This document shows, in pieces, positions 17,642 through 26,975 of a stretch of DNA of 64,000 bases. Numbering within the stretch: position 1 is the first letter of the stretch; each line of letters starts with the position of its first letter. Source of the DNA: Lacrimispora amygdalina. Its GTDB lineage: Bacteria; Bacillota; Clostridia; Lachnospirales; Lachnospiraceae. Both the position numbers and the translations under genes were made by a program. The DNA is taken from contig NZ_OAOF01000002.1 in the NCBI RefSeq assembly GCF_900205965.1, positions 370,489-434,488 on the forward strand. Reading direction: 5' to 3'. Below the pieces are notes generated by a model that worked only from the letters and a program-made list of their open reading frames with translations, made no database searches and was not told the origin of the DNA.

Positions 17642-18928
17642 TTATTTATCTGCCTCTGACACTTCCTTTGGTTCCACTGCTGTTACTTCGGCTTCTATCG
17701 TTCCGTCCATCAGTGTGAGATGAAGAAGATCTCCGTTCTCTGCCTGCATAACAGAATCGATCCGGCGGTTTTGTGAATCCGTAATAAAAGCATATCCGCC
17801 GCCTATTTTTGTAAGCGGTGAACAGGCATGAAGACGTCCTGCCAGTAATTCCAGCCTGTGCCTGTCTCTTAACCTCTGCTTTTCCATAAGCTGGCTCATA
17901 ACAAGAGCCGATTCGTCTAAGTGTCTTCTCTCCGATTCAATCCGGCGATGAATCAGGCTGTTTAATTTCTCCTCCAGATCATGAAGACGCTGTCTCCGCT
18001 CACGAATTCCCCGCCTGGGATCAAAATACTTTAACTTTAAGCTATACTGGTCAGCATAAAAGCGGCAGCGTTCCAGCTTCCGCTCCAACATGGTTCTTAA
18101 GGTATACCGGATGCTGTCCGTCTGTTCTTTAAACTGTTTATAATCGAATACTGCAAGTTCTGCCGCCGCGGATGGGGTGGGCGCCCGCATGTCCGCGACA
18201 TAATCTGCTATGGTCACGTCAGTTTCATGACCAACCGCTGAAATTACAGGTACCGAGCAGTTAAATATCGCTCTGGCAACCACTTCTTCATTAAATGCCC
18301 ACAGATCCTCGATCGATCCGCCGCCTCTTCCCACAATGAGAACATCAAGTCCCATCTGGTCCAGAGCTTCAATACCTTTTACAATGCTTTCTGCAGCACC
18401 TTTGCCCTGTACAAGTGCCGGATAAAGATACAGCTGTACAAAGGGGTTCCGCCTGGCAGATATATTCATAATATCCCGGATTGCTGCGCCTGTGGGGGCA
18501 GTCACTACTCCCACGCGGTCTGCATATCTGGGGATTTCTTTTTTATATTCCGGGGAAAACATCCCCATTTCCTCCAGTTCCGTACGAAGCTTCAGAAAAC
18601 GTTCAAATAAATCTCCCATTCCCTCTTTCGTAATCTCCTGGGCATAAAGCTGATATCTTCCGTCCCTTTCATAGACTTCAACGCTCCCCTTTGCGACAAT
18701 CTGCTGTCCCTCTTCCAGATGAAAGGAAAGACCTTTCCTGGATCCGGCAAACATGACTGCCGAAATAGAAGAGGCTTTATCTTTTAAGGTAAAATATATA
18801 TGACCGGAAGTATGATATTTGCAGTTGGACACTTCCCCTTTGATGGAAATCCGGTTCAGTGCAAAATCCTGGGCAAACATATTTTTAATATAAGCATTGA
18901 TCTGGGTTACGGAATAAGCACCTGCCAT
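17642..18928 (-). CDS. xseA: Exodeoxyribonuclease VII large subunit
   Basis: Catalytic subunit of exonuclease VII. The 428-residue protein has an N-terminal OB fold (SVTQINAYIKNMF, then VSNCKYHTSGHIYFTLKD) and the catalytic domain with GVVTAPTGAAIRDI and the GRGGGSIEDLWAFNEE and SAVGHETDVTIADYVAD motifs near residues 195-235. A coiled-coil C-terminal region follows. It sits between nusB (2 nt upstream) and xseB (14 nt downstream), so it is clearly cotranscribed. Confidence 0.96.
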   Translation of the reverse strand: MAGAYSVTQINAYIKNMFAQDFALNRISIKGEVSNCKYHTSGHIYFTLKDKASSISAVMFAGSRKGLSFHLEEGQQIVAKGSVEVYERDGRYQLYAQEITKEGMGDLFERFLKLRTELEEMGMFSPEYKKEIPRYADRVGVVTAPTGAAIRDIMNISARRNPFVQLYLYPALVQGKGAAESIVKGIEALDQMGLDVLIVGRGGGSIEDLWAFNEEVVARAIFNCSVPVISAVGHETDVTIADYVADMRAPTPSAAAELAVFDYKQFKEQTDSIRYTLRTMLERKLERCRFYADQYSLKLKYFDPRRGIRERRQRLHDLEEKLNSLIHRRIESERRHLDESALVMSQLMEKQRLRDRHRLELLAGRLHACSPLTKIGGGYAFITDSQNRRIDSVMQAENGDLLHLTLMDGTIEAEVTAVEPKEVSEADK

Positions 18929-18930
18929 AA

Positions 18931-19374
18931 TTACACCAGCTTTGCCAGAACTCCGTTAATAAAAGCCGGAGCTTCGTTGCCGCCGTATTTCTTAGCCAGT
19001 TCCACCGCCTCGTTGATGGCTACCTTTTCTGGCACATCCTGATCAAATAATATCTCATAAAGAGCCAGACGAAGAATGGTAAGCTCTGCTCTTCCCATAC
19101 GTCTTGTCTTCCAGCCTTCTGCCACTTCATTTATTTTTTCATCCAGTTCCGGAATTTTATCCATGACTGCCTCTGTCTTTTCTTTTAAATAAGCAGAATT
19201 CTCTTCACTCATTTCCACGTCATGGACAATCTCTTCTATCCCTTCCGTATTGAAATCATCCTCTTTTGGTTCCTCAAAATATTGATTAAGCTGCCAAAGC
19301 TTCTCCTCTGCGGGGTGAAAATCAGCGCAGAAAAGCATCTTGAAGCAGTGTTCACGCATTTTACTTCTGGTCAT
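18931..19374 (-). CDS. nusB: Transcription antitermination factor NusB
   Basis: RNA-binding antitermination factor that acts with NusE on rRNA operon boxA sequences. The 147-residue all-helical protein shows [13 protein letters not shown] at the N-terminus, and the [30 protein letters not shown] and [10 protein letters not shown] segments typical of NusB in the C-terminal half. AGGAGG lies 10 nt before the ATG. There is an acidic insertion at about residues 35-70, longer than in the E. coli protein. It heads the nusB-xseA-xseB part of the operon. Confidence 0.93.
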   Translation of the reverse strand: MTRSKMREHCFKMLFCADFHPAEEKLWQLNQYFEEPKEDDFNTEGIEEIVHDVEMSEENSAYLKEKTEAVMDKIPELDEKINEVAEGWKTRRMGRAELTILRLALYEILFDQDVPEKVAINEAVELAKKYGGNEAPAFINGVLAKLV

Positions 19375-19478
19375 TTACCATGGTCCTCCTATTGGTGATT
19401 TTGCTGGACGTTTGGAATTATTATACCTTAACAGGGTTTTTTATACAATAGAAACTTTTATGTGCCTGTATGGGATGT

Positions 19479-20918
19479 TTAATTATAGACAGCAAACTGG
19501 TTCTTCCCTTTTCCTTTCGCCTGGTATAGTGCCTGGTCCGCTCGTTTTAAGATCGCATCGTAATCGGATTCATCCTCTTCAATCAAAGTGATTCCAATGC
19601 TGGCATGGACCTTTCCTGATAAACGGAAGGCATTGATGATACGCTGTGCAATGGCTTCCGGTTGTTTCCTGCCTCTCATTCCATACAGCCAGATGCAGAA
19701 TTCGTCTCCTCCGAAGCGGACGATTACATCCTCTTGTCTTGTGCAGGAATTTAAAATCTGGCCTGCCTGTACAAGAACCAGATCACCTTTATGATGACCG
19801 AAGGTATCGTTTATTTTCTTAAAATCATCGATGTCAAGGAACATACATGCATAAAAGCGGTTTTTTCCCCCGGCTTTCAGTCCATGCTCCACAAGTTTTT
19901 TTGCTGTTTCTCTTGTGTAAACACCGGTAAGATAATCCTTCTGGAGACGCTTTTCTTCTTTTTTCCTGATATGAAGTATCCCCAGAACCAGTAATAACCC
20001 GCAAACTAAAAGGAAGGTCGATCCTACAATAAATTTTGCAGAAAGTTCCTTGATCTGATGAAAGGTATTCTCATATCCCTCTGTCTCAACAAAGGTAGCC
20101 ATAAACCAGTCATTGATTCCCATCGGCTGATAGTAAAGAAGGCGCCTGTAATCATTCTCATAATAAGTAATATAACCGGACTGATGGCTGTTAATTCCAT
20201 TTTTCATCTCTTCAAGAGTCTGGCCCGGTCCAAATTCTCTGGTTTCAAGCATTTCAAAAAGAGAAATCTGATTCTCACACGCATCACATGTGATCAGAAT
20301 CTCTCCGTCTTTCTGAAATATCATATTGGCTCCGTAACGGCTTAACTGCGTATCGCTTAAATATTTCTTCAGTTTATCGGCAGACACTTCCAGGCATGCT
20401 GCGCCCTTCACTGCACCGTCCCTGATTATGGGAACAGAAAGAACGATACTGTCCCGGCCGTTAAAGCTTCCTTTCAACAGACCGGATACATTCTTTTCAC
20501 CATCCAGCGCTTTTTTTAAATAGTCACGAGAGGAAATATCCTGAGTTTCATAGTTCCCAAAATAAAGAGTTCCCGACGCATCAGCAACCCCGAACCTGGA
20601 ATCTTCTTTTTCGTATTCCTGCACCTGCTCCCACCACTGCTCTCTGCCTGTTCCATCCGGCAGCTCGCAATAACTCGCAAACAATTCCAGCCATTCGAAT
20701 TTGGTCTGCATCATGGTTTCAATATAATTCAGTGCTTTATCATTCTCCTGCTTTAAATCTCTATGGGTCTGCAGAAACAGACTCCGTTCCACTTCATGAA
20801 AATAATAGAAATTTAAAACGCAGATGCCGATAATCACTGTCATTACAAGACTTACCAGGATCAGCAAATTCGTCGGATAGTTCCCCCCGTTTCTACGTTT
20901 TATCATATAAAAAAACAC
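19479..20918 (-). CDS. Membrane-bound Cache-GGDEF diguanylate cyclase
   Basis: Makes the second messenger c-di-GMP from two GTP. The 479-residue protein has TM1 at about residues 17-40, an extracellular Cache-type sensor at about 45-285, TM2 at about 290-312 and a C-terminal GGDEF domain. The active-site motif RFGGDEF is intact, and RQED five residues upstream fits the RxxD product-inhibition site. Start is GTG 20918 or ATG 20906. It interrupts the normal asp23-nusB neighbourhood and is followed by a spacer before nusB, so it may be a separate transcription unit. The sensed ligand is unknown. Confidence 0.9.
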   Translation of the reverse strand: MFFYMIKRRNGGNYPTNLLILVSLVMTVIIGICVLNFYYFHEVERSLFLQTHRDLKQENDKALNYIETMMQTKFEWLELFASYCELPDGTGREQWWEQVQEYEKEDSRFGVADASGTLYFGNYETQDISSRDYLKKALDGEKNVSGLLKGSFNGRDSIVLSVPIIRDGAVKGAACLEVSADKLKKYLSDTQLSRYGANMIFQKDGEILITCDACENQISLFEMLETREFGPGQTLEEMKNGINSHQSGYITYYENDYRRLLYYQPMGINDWFMATFVETEGYENTFHQIKELSAKFIVGSTFLLVCGLLLVLGILHIRKKEEKRLQKDYLTGVYTRETAKKLVEHGLKAGGKNRFYACMFLDIDDFKKINDTFGHHKGDLVLVQAGQILNSCTRQEDVIVRFGGDEFCIWLYGMRGRKQPEAIAQRIINAFRLSGKVHASIGITLIEEDESDYDAILKRADQALYQAKGKGKNQFAVYN

Positions 20919-21008
20919 CTGTCCTTAAGAATCTCCCGATTCACAATATGGTCCATTATAAATCCTGTCCTGATTCATTACAAGGATAATTTTATTTTTC
21001 GGCAAAAA

Positions 21009-21052
21009 AACAGCGGGGAGAACCGGACCTCTGTCCGGTTCTCCCCGCTGTT
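21009..21052 (-). terminator. Strong terminator after asp23
   Basis: A perfect 20-bp stem (21009-21028 with 21033-21052) with a CTCT loop; read on the minus strand it is followed by a run of T. It separates the spoIIIA/asp23 unit from the cyclase gene. Confidence 0.9.
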
Positions 21053-21062
21053 AACGTAAACT

Positions 21063-21449
21063 TTATTTGTTTTCTTCCAGTGCTACTCCGGCAATACGGA
21101 TATTCACATCAAGAACAGAAAGACCAGTCATATTCTCTATGGCATTCTGCACCTTTTCCTGTACTTTTTCACTGACAGAAGGTATACTGTAACCATATTT
21201 GATGTTTAAGGACAAATCTACGGAAACGTGTTCCTCCGTCAGTTCCACCTTAACACCTTTGGATAAATTTTTCATGCCAAGCTTCGCCACCAGTTCGTTG
21301 GTGATGTTGCCTGCCATGGAATCTACTCCGTCCACTTCTGTCGCAGCAAGACCTGCGATGATCGCCACAACGTCATCTGCAATCTGTACTTCACCGATTT
21401 TATCTTTTTCATATACTTTATGAGTATTTCTGTTCTCCAATTCAGCCAC
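21063..21449 (-). CDS. Asp23/Gls24 family envelope stress protein
   Basis: Small 128-residue protein of the Asp23 family, which in Firmicutes associates with the cell envelope through AmaP-like partners. Diagnostic segments are QIADDVVAIIAGLAATEVDG and the C-terminal VQEKVQNAIENMTGLSVLDV. It has no membrane segment of its own, and no amaP gene is visible next to it. It is placed between spoIIIAH and nusB as in most Clostridia and ends at a strong terminator. Confidence 0.92.
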   Translation of the reverse strand: MAELENRNTHKVYEKDKIGEVQIADDVVAIIAGLAATEVDGVDSMAGNITNELVAKLGMKNLSKGVKVELTEEHVSVDLSLNIKYGYSIPSVSEKVQEKVQNAIENMTGLSVLDVNIRIAGVALEENK

Positions 21450-21524
21450 TTCGATTCCCTCCTTATCGTATTTCTGGGTTCTGGAATCATTATAGCAAAA
21501 TTGTCAGCTGTTTGCAAAGGCTTT

Positions 21525-22358
21525 TTACTCCTCCAGTTTCATCAGAGTAATGACAATACTCTCTGCTCCAACCTCTGTTTTTCTCTTCACGATATCTTCA
21601 ATCTGGGCACGCTGTGGATCTGTAATGCTGGCTGCATTAACGACTACATCCACTTTTCCGTTTGAAATGCTGACTACCGGATCAGCAAACCCTTTTGCGA
21701 GCAGAAGCGTCTCTGCTGCATTCTCTTTTTCAGCAATTGCGGTCATGTCAATCATTTCCTGAATTGCCTGCTGTTTTGCAGCCTCTTCAATATTCGGATT
21801 GTTGATTAAATTCATCAGTGTTTCTTTGTTTCTTGCTCTTACCTGTTCTCTGTTTAACTGCACGTTTGATATGTAATCTGCTACGTTCATGCCGCTGGTT
21901 AAAACAGCCTCTCCAGGATTGTCAAGACCTGTATCTGCTGCCTGGGTTTCTCCCTCTGCAAGACTGGCTGCTGTCTCATTCTCTGCAGCTACCTGTGTGC
22001 TATCGGCTGTTTCATTCTCTGCGCTGCCTGCAGATTCTGCTGCTGCCAGTTTGTCAATATCTTCGGCATCCTGATCCAGACTGGCGATATCCTTACTGGA
22101 ATCGCTGCCATTTAATGCCTGGTTCTCCGCCAAAATGTCTTCTTCGGAAATATCAGTCATACCAGCTTCATAAGCATCGGTTTGGGAGGCTGCTTCCTGC
22201 TTTCCGGCATAATTTAAATATCCGGCGGCAGCAATCATGACTGCCAGAGTTGTAATGATAATCTGGTTTCTTCGAAACAGTTTCTTCATATCCATTTTCT
22301 TTGGGGTTTTCGGGACTTTGGGTTCATTGCTTGTTTTCCAACTTTTCATACCTGACAC
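21525..22358 (-). CDS. spoIIIAH: Stage III sporulation protein AH
   Basis: Mother-cell membrane protein whose extracellular domain interlocks with forespore SpoIIQ to build the feeding-tube channel. The 277-residue protein has a basic N-terminus, one TM helix at about residues 32-48, a low-complexity acidic/Ala-rich linker (about 60-150) rich in Glu, Ala and Ser, and a ring-building C-terminal domain from about 165. The linker is longer than in B. subtilis AH (218 residues). It is last in the spoIIIA cluster and follows spoIIIAG by 6 nt. Confidence 0.93.
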   Translation of the reverse strand: MSGMKSWKTSNEPKVPKTPKKMDMKKLFRRNQIIITTLAVMIAAAGYLNYAGKQEAASQTDAYEAGMTDISEEDILAENQALNGSDSSKDIASLDQDAEDIDKLAAAESAGSAENETADSTQVAAENETAASLAEGETQAADTGLDNPGEAVLTSGMNVADYISNVQLNREQVRARNKETLMNLINNPNIEEAAKQQAIQEMIDMTAIAEKENAAETLLLAKGFADPVVSISNGKVDVVVNAASITDPQRAQIEDIVKRKTEVGAESIVITLMKLEE

Positions 22359-22364
22359 TCCTTT

Positions 22365-22976
22365 TTATTCCACCCTCTTTAATACTTTTATTTTATGTGG
22401 GGGCAGGTTAAATAATGCTTCCATGGCACTGGAAATTTCAGCTTTTACCGTAGGACTGCCTCCGCCCTGGGCACTGATGATAATTCCTTCTATTTCCGGA
22501 CGTATTTCTTTCTCCACAATGGGAGCCGTATTTTCTCCCTGACCGGTAAGAATGGTACTCTCCTTTAATTCCGCACTTGTAATCTTTCTGGTTCCTCCGG
22601 ATGTATCATTTTCTTCCGTAGAGGAACTGGAATTGTCTTTATCCACTCTTAAGACCTTTTCCTCTGAAGATTTTAATACAATCATCACTTCCACCTGACC
22701 GACACCGTCCACGGTTTTTAGAATTTTCTTCACCCTGGCTTCCAGCTCTTCTTCATAGGTCCGCTGAGCGGAAACGGAAACGGCAGCATCTCCGTCTGCA
22801 GGCTGTGTCACAATTCCCTGCTGTAAAGTGGTCTGCTGCTTATTTTCTTTTTGTGCAGTCTTTTCCACTTTCTTTGCAATTCCCGGACCTGACGGAAATG
22901 TAAGGATCAGGATTATCATTCCAACCGCCAGCAGGATCAGCCATTTATCCTTACCCATCTTCCATTTGAATTTCAA
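22365..22976 (-). CDS. spoIIIAG: Stage III sporulation protein AG
   Basis: Ring-forming component of the SpoIIIA-SpoIIQ channel. It has a single N-terminal TM (WLILLAVGMIILILTF) and an extracellular ring-building domain containing EELEARVKKILKTVDGVGQVEVMIVL. I selected a TTG at 22976 (GGAGG 9 nt upstream, 203 residues); an ATG six codons later lacks a good site. Either start overlaps the end of spoIIIAF. A Ser/Asp/Thr-rich insertion (about residues 120-140) interrupts the ring domain. Confidence 0.88.
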   Translation of the reverse strand: MKFKWKMGKDKWLILLAVGMIILILTFPSGPGIAKKVEKTAQKENKQQTTLQQGIVTQPADGDAAVSVSAQRTYEEELEARVKKILKTVDGVGQVEVMIVLKSSEEKVLRVDKDNSSSSTEENDTSGGTRKITSAELKESTILTGQGENTAPIVEKEIRPEIEGIIISAQGGGSPTVKAEISSAMEALFNLPPHKIKVLKRVE

Positions 22977-23628
22977 TATCCTGTTCCTCCAAACCATAAT
23001 ATTCCGCAATCCTCCTTCTAAGACCAGAAAGACTGGAATTTTCTTTCTGCTCTTCATTTTTTTCGTCTTTTATACTTTTTTCGTTACTTTGATCCGATTC
23101 TTTTACTGTTATTTTAATATTTTTTACATCCTCTATTTTCTTAACCGGATCCAGATTGCTGCCAACAGAAGCTGCCTCCTCTGCCTCCATTTCTTGCTTA
23201 CCGGAGGTAACCACAAGGGAAACCTTCACCACATGGCCGAAACGATCACTGGACTGATCACTGTTGATTTCTGCACTGGTCTCTACGCAGGAAAACCCAG
23301 CTGTTTCAGCCATCGTCTCCAGATCTGTTCCCACCGCTTTCTCGTAACCGGAAATCATGCGCTTCAGCCTGGTTTCCTCCATTTTAGAAACTTTCCCTGA
23401 CAATTCACCGGCTTCCTTTTTCAGACTGATGGCTTCGAACGAATAGGCCAGTTTGTCATCCAGTCTTAATCCTCCTGTAACTGGCTTTAACACAAGAAGA
23501 ATGAGCACCATTCCGGCAAAGAATTTTATATATTTTTCATATTTTTTATTTGGCAGCAGATTTTCTGCCACAGTAATAAAAATCAGATAATAAGTAATGT
23601 TTCTGATCCATTCATATAATTGTTCCAT
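22951..23628 (-). CDS. spoIIIAF: Stage III sporulation protein AF
   Basis: Membrane component of the SpoIIIA complex. The 225-residue protein begins MEQLYEWIRNITYYLIF with two TM helices in the first 60 residues, followed by a ring-building-like extracytoplasmic domain. A highly charged stretch near residues 180-205 precedes the C-terminus. The ATG at 23628 has GGTGA 5 nt upstream and starts 6 nt after the spoIIIAE stop. It overlaps the spoIIIAG start. Confidence 0.9.
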   Translation of the reverse strand: MEQLYEWIRNITYYLIFITVAENLLPNKKYEKYIKFFAGMVLILLVLKPVTGGLRLDDKLAYSFEAISLKKEAGELSGKVSKMEETRLKRMISGYEKAVGTDLETMAETAGFSCVETSAEINSDQSSDRFGHVVKVSLVVTSGKQEMEAEEAASVGSNLDPVKKIEDVKNIKITVKESDQSNEKSIKDEKNEEQKENSSLSGLRRRIAEYYGLEEQDIEIQMEDG

Positions 23629-23633
23629 GCCGC

Positions 23634-24809
23634 TCACCCTGTATAATAGGTAACATTGGTTGAGGCACACACAAGTGCTATGGTAACGATAAATAAAATC
23701 ATTCCTGATACAGCAACAGACAACAGCATCTTGTGTCCCTTTGCCATATCAGAGATACAGGAAATGATCCGCTTGTCGCATACCGGCTGCAAAAGGGCTG
23801 CCACACATTGATAAAACAACATTAAGATAACAAGCTTTAAGATGGGAACAATGGTAAGAACAAGCAGAATCAGGATACCGGCTGCTCCGATGGTATTCTT
23901 AATCAGTACGCCGGAACCCAGCACCATCTGGGCCACCGAGCTGACGCCCTGTCCAATACCTGGAATTGCACCCACCAGCTTTTGAAAAACACCAGTCTTT
24001 AAGGAATCTATATAAGGAAGTACCATGGACTGAATCAGATGAAAGCCCAGCACCACTCCAATCAGGGTTTTTAAGCTCCAGGAAACTACCTGTTCCAGCA
24101 GCTCCGTCAGCTTGGAAAGCATGTCTTCCTTTGCGATATGTCCTGCCATGACCAAAAGGGCATACACCCGGATCAGTGCCAGCAGTACAGAACCTAAGAG
24201 CCACTGTGCTGCAGATAAAACCACCAGGGTAAACTCATAGGATGCCACTGCCGTTGCACTGCTTCCCGCAAATGCTGCCGCCAGAAAATACGCAGGCATC
24301 AGCACCTTCATAAATCCCAGTATCTGCCCCACCACATCACTGACTATGGTAATGCTGGTAAAGAAGCTGGCTGCCAGATATGTAAACAATAATAAATAGG
24401 TAACAAAAAATCCGGTTTCTGAAATCTGGCTGCCGGTAAATACGCTGGAAAAGTTAGAAAAAACCGCCCCAATGATGCCCAGCACAAGAATCTGTCCCAT
24501 CATATGCCCACTGGTTTCAATCTCGCCTATCAGCATTTCTTTTAAAGCACTTCCGGTCTGGCTTAAAACTTCATTCAGTTTTCCATCCATGAGACTTTTC
24601 ATCAAATCCTGAAAGGAAAGATTCAGCCCCTGATTTCCATTTCTCTTATCCAGAAATTTCTGGATATCACTTAAATCATACTGGTCCAGATCAAGTTCCT
24701 GGGTAACCTCTGTCTCCTTATCTTTGGTCTGAGGCTCTGCCCCCCAGGTAAGGCTGCAGGGAAGAAGAAAACACAAAAGAAACACAAGAAACAGAAACCT
24801 CCTTTTCAT
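23634..24809 (-). CDS. spoIIIAE: Stage III sporulation protein AE
   Basis: Polytopic membrane protein of the SpoIIIA complex, the likely export-gate component. The 391-residue product has a cleavable-looking signal peptide (FLFLVFLLCFLLPCSLTWGA) and about eight TM segments, with family-typical IPGIGQGVSSVAQMVLGSG near residue 280. ATG 24809 has AGGAGG about 7 nt upstream; another ATG at 24827 overlaps spoIIIAD as ATGA but has a poorer site. Confidence 0.94.
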   Translation of the reverse strand: MKRRFLFLVFLLCFLLPCSLTWGAEPQTKDKETEVTQELDLDQYDLSDIQKFLDKRNGNQGLNLSFQDLMKSLMDGKLNEVLSQTGSALKEMLIGEIETSGHMMGQILVLGIIGAVFSNFSSVFTGSQISETGFFVTYLLLFTYLAASFFTSITIVSDVVGQILGFMKVLMPAYFLAAAFAGSSATAVASYEFTLVVLSAAQWLLGSVLLALIRVYALLVMAGHIAKEDMLSKLTELLEQVVSWSLKTLIGVVLGFHLIQSMVLPYIDSLKTGVFQKLVGAIPGIGQGVSSVAQMVLGSGVLIKNTIGAAGILILLVLTIVPILKLVILMLFYQCVAALLQPVCDKRIISCISDMAKGHKMLLSVAVSGMILFIVTIALVCASTNVTYYTG

Positions 24810-24823
24810 GGTTCTTCCTCCTG

Positions 24824-25210
24824 TCATGATAAAAATACCTGCAATGTCTCAATCAGTGCCAGAAGAATTGGCATACTGACTGCCAGTACGGAGAGCTTTC
24901 CAAAAACTTCAATCTGGGTCCCTACCGCGCCGTATCCCGCATCTTTACAGATTCCGGAAGCAAACTCCGCTATGTAGGTAATCCCGATCATCTTTACCAG
25001 AGTGGCCAGATAGACGCTGTTGATTTTTATATAGGACTGGATTTCTTTCATGGTATCAAGGATTGTGGTAAGCTTCCCAACCCCATAAAAAAAGATAAAA
25101 AACCCTGCCGCAAGGACCAGAAAGGTTCCGTATTCCCCCTTCATTCCTTTTAAGGAAACTGCCAGCAGTACTGACACAATCCCCACAACAGCTATGGATA
25201 CAACCGTCAT
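24824..25210 (-). CDS. spoIIIAD: Stage III sporulation protein AD
   Basis: Small hydrophobic component (128 residues) of the SpoIIIA channel with about four TM segments. Typical segments are YGVGKLTTILDTMKEIQSYI and VKMIGITYIAEFASGICKDA. It starts 8 nt after spoIIIAC and its stop overlaps a possible spoIIIAE start. Confidence 0.94.
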   Translation of the reverse strand: MTVVSIAVVGIVSVLLAVSLKGMKGEYGTFLVLAAGFFIFFYGVGKLTTILDTMKEIQSYIKINSVYLATLVKMIGITYIAEFASGICKDAGYGAVGTQIEVFGKLSVLAVSMPILLALIETLQVFLS

Positions 25211-25218
25211 ATTCTCAC

Positions 25219-25413
25219 CTACAATGCAAATAAATTTTTTATGGATTCAAACAGCTGATAGATGTAAGGTACCAGCCAGAACAGCACAAGAATGAGCCCT
25301 GCCAGGCTTGTTAAGAATGCCTGTTCTTCCCGCCCGCTGTGTTTTAATACCTGACAGATGACGGAAACCAGGATTCCCACTGCTGCAATTTTAAATATCA
25401 AACTGACTCCCAT
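25219..25413 (-). CDS. spoIIIAC: Stage III sporulation protein AC
   Basis: A 64-residue protein with two TM helices, the normal size of SpoIIIAC, a small membrane subunit of the SpoIIIA complex. The segment IFKIAAVGILVSVICQVLKH followed by REEQAFLTSLAGLI is family-typical. It lies between spoIIIAB and spoIIIAD with 8-10 nt gaps. Confidence 0.93.
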   Translation of the reverse strand: MGVSLIFKIAAVGILVSVICQVLKHSGREEQAFLTSLAGLILVLFWLVPYIYQLFESIKNLFAL

Positions 25414-25423
25414 GCTATCCTCC

Positions 25424-25954
25424 TTAATACATGACTATGGTCAGGAATAAACCGCCCATAATGCCAAGACTTGTATATAACCGGCTTTTTTCCTGCTTAT
25501 GATTTCTTAAATATCCGATTGTCAGATCCAGTTGCTCCAGATAAAGGAGGATTGTCCTTTCCTGCATTCCGGTATCTAAATATCCCAGATGCTCACCCAG
25601 ACCCTTTAAATTCTGCTTATCCTCGCCGGAAAGGCACACCGCTTTGGGAAGCCCGTCAATCTCCTCCTGCCAGATTCCGTAAAAGCTTTCACCTCTCTGC
25701 CCCATTAACCGTTCTGAAACCTTTAAAAACAAGTCTCCCATCTGCCCCCCTGCCTTCCTGCCTGTCCGCTCAAAAGCTTCGGCAAGGGGAGAATTGGCAT
25801 AGACGATCTCTCCTTTTAAAAGAAAAACCATTTTTCTTAAATGCTCCACTGTCTTTAAATGCTCATTCCACTGAGCCGCCATATAAAAACCAAGACCGGA
25901 GCAGGATATAATTACAAGGGCTGCCCCTGTCAGTCTCAACCATGTATTAACCAT
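25424..25954 (-). CDS. spoIIIAB: Stage III sporulation protein AB
   Basis: Membrane component of the SpoIIIA complex, related to type II secretion GspF. The 176-residue protein has an N-terminal TM and a C-terminal TM flanking a helical cytoplasmic domain with LRKMVFLLKGEIVYANSPLA. ATG 25954 overlaps the last codons of spoIIIAA by 8 bases and has AGGGCAT upstream; the longer frame to 26056 would overlap spoIIIAA by more than 100 bases and is rejected. Confidence 0.92.
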   Translation of the reverse strand: MVNTWLRLTGAALVIISCSGLGFYMAAQWNEHLKTVEHLRKMVFLLKGEIVYANSPLAEAFERTGRKAGGQMGDLFLKVSERLMGQRGESFYGIWQEEIDGLPKAVCLSGEDKQNLKGLGEHLGYLDTGMQERTILLYLEQLDLTIGYLRNHKQEKSRLYTSLGIMGGLFLTIVMY

Positions 25955-26954
25955 ATGCCCTGCTCTCCTGCTTATCCGGCCGGTATCCGGTCTGGTATAT
26001 ATTTGCCTTATAAAGCTGTGTTCCCCTGGAATCAAAGATCTGGTCAATATTTCCAATTCTTCCTAAATTGTTTAAAACGATATACCGTTCAAAAATCTGT
26101 TCTTCCAAAAGGGTTCTTAGCACCGGCTTCTGCTTTAAATCCTCTATGGAACTGCCGTGTACGGTTGCAATCAGCTTGCATCCGCAGTTCATCACATACT
26201 CTATGGCGTCTAAATCCTCCCTGCTTCCCACTTCATCCACTGCAATCACTCTGGGAGACATGGTGCGGATTAACATCATCATCCCCTTTGCCTTGGGGCA
26301 GCAGTCTAAAATATCGGTGCGGATTCCCAGATCATTCTGTGGTGCCCCCTGATAACAGGCTCCTATCTCAGACCGTTCATCTACCACCCCCACGTTCATT
26401 CCTTCAAACTCCCCGGAGCCATCTGATATCTGACGGATCAGATCTCGAAGCAGCGTGGTCTTTCCGCACCTGGGAGGGGAGATAATAAGCGTATGGCATA
26501 CTTCCCTGTGATTTTTATAAATGAAAGGCAGTATGGGTGAAGCACAGCCTTTCACCTGATGGGACAGACGGATATTCATAAAAGATATGTATTTCATGGT
26601 TTTTATGCCAGACTCATCAAGGATTGTCTTGCCAGCAATACCAATCCTGTGTCCCCCCTGTACCGTAAGGAAGCCCTGCTTTAGTTCCTCTTCAAATGCA
26701 TACAAAGAGTAATTGCTCATGTATTCCATGGTTTCCTTCAATTCGTTTTTTGAGATTATATATGCATCTTCCAGCCTCTTACTGATCTCCCCTGATCTGG
26801 TTAAATAGGACTCCTCGTTTTTGTATACCATTATAAGAGGGGCCGCCACGCGGAGCCTTATTTCCTGGACTTCGTCAAAGCTTAAGACCACCTTATTTAA
26901 GATTTCTCTTATGTTTTTCGAAAACAGATTGATCAGCTCGTCTTTTCTCTCCAC
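25947..26954 (-). CDS. spoIIIAA: Stage III sporulation protein AA (ATPase)
   Basis: Secretion-type ATPase proposed to energise the SpoIIIA channel during engulfment. The 335-residue protein has Walker A SPPRCGKTTLLRDL and Walker B VIAVDEVG, with the RxGxD-like EVGSREDLDAIEY segment. I chose GTG 26954 because AGGAGG lies 7 nt upstream; the ATG at 26960 would leave only about one nt of spacing. A sigma-E-type promoter lies just upstream. It is first in the eight-gene spoIIIA operon. Confidence 0.93.
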   Translation of the reverse strand: MERKDELINLFSKNIREILNKVVLSFDEVQEIRLRVAAPLIMVYKNEESYLTRSGEISKRLEDAYIISKNELKETMEYMSNYSLYAFEEELKQGFLTVQGGHRIGIAGKTILDESGIKTMKYISFMNIRLSHQVKGCASPILPFIYKNHREVCHTLIISPPRCGKTTLLRDLIRQISDGSGEFEGMNVGVVDERSEIGACYQGAPQNDLGIRTDILDCCPKAKGMMMLIRTMSPRVIAVDEVGSREDLDAIEYVMNCGCKLIATVHGSSIEDLKQKPVLRTLLEEQIFERYIVLNNLGRIGNIDQIFDSRGTQLYKANIYQTGYRPDKQESRAYG

Positions 26955-26975
26955 TCTCATCCCTCCTCTTACCTC

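Noticed and set aside
22828..23400. 190-residue plus-strand open frame across spoIIIAG/AF
   Set aside because: Phe/Ile/Cys-rich translation antisense to sporulation genes; no ribosome site or domain.
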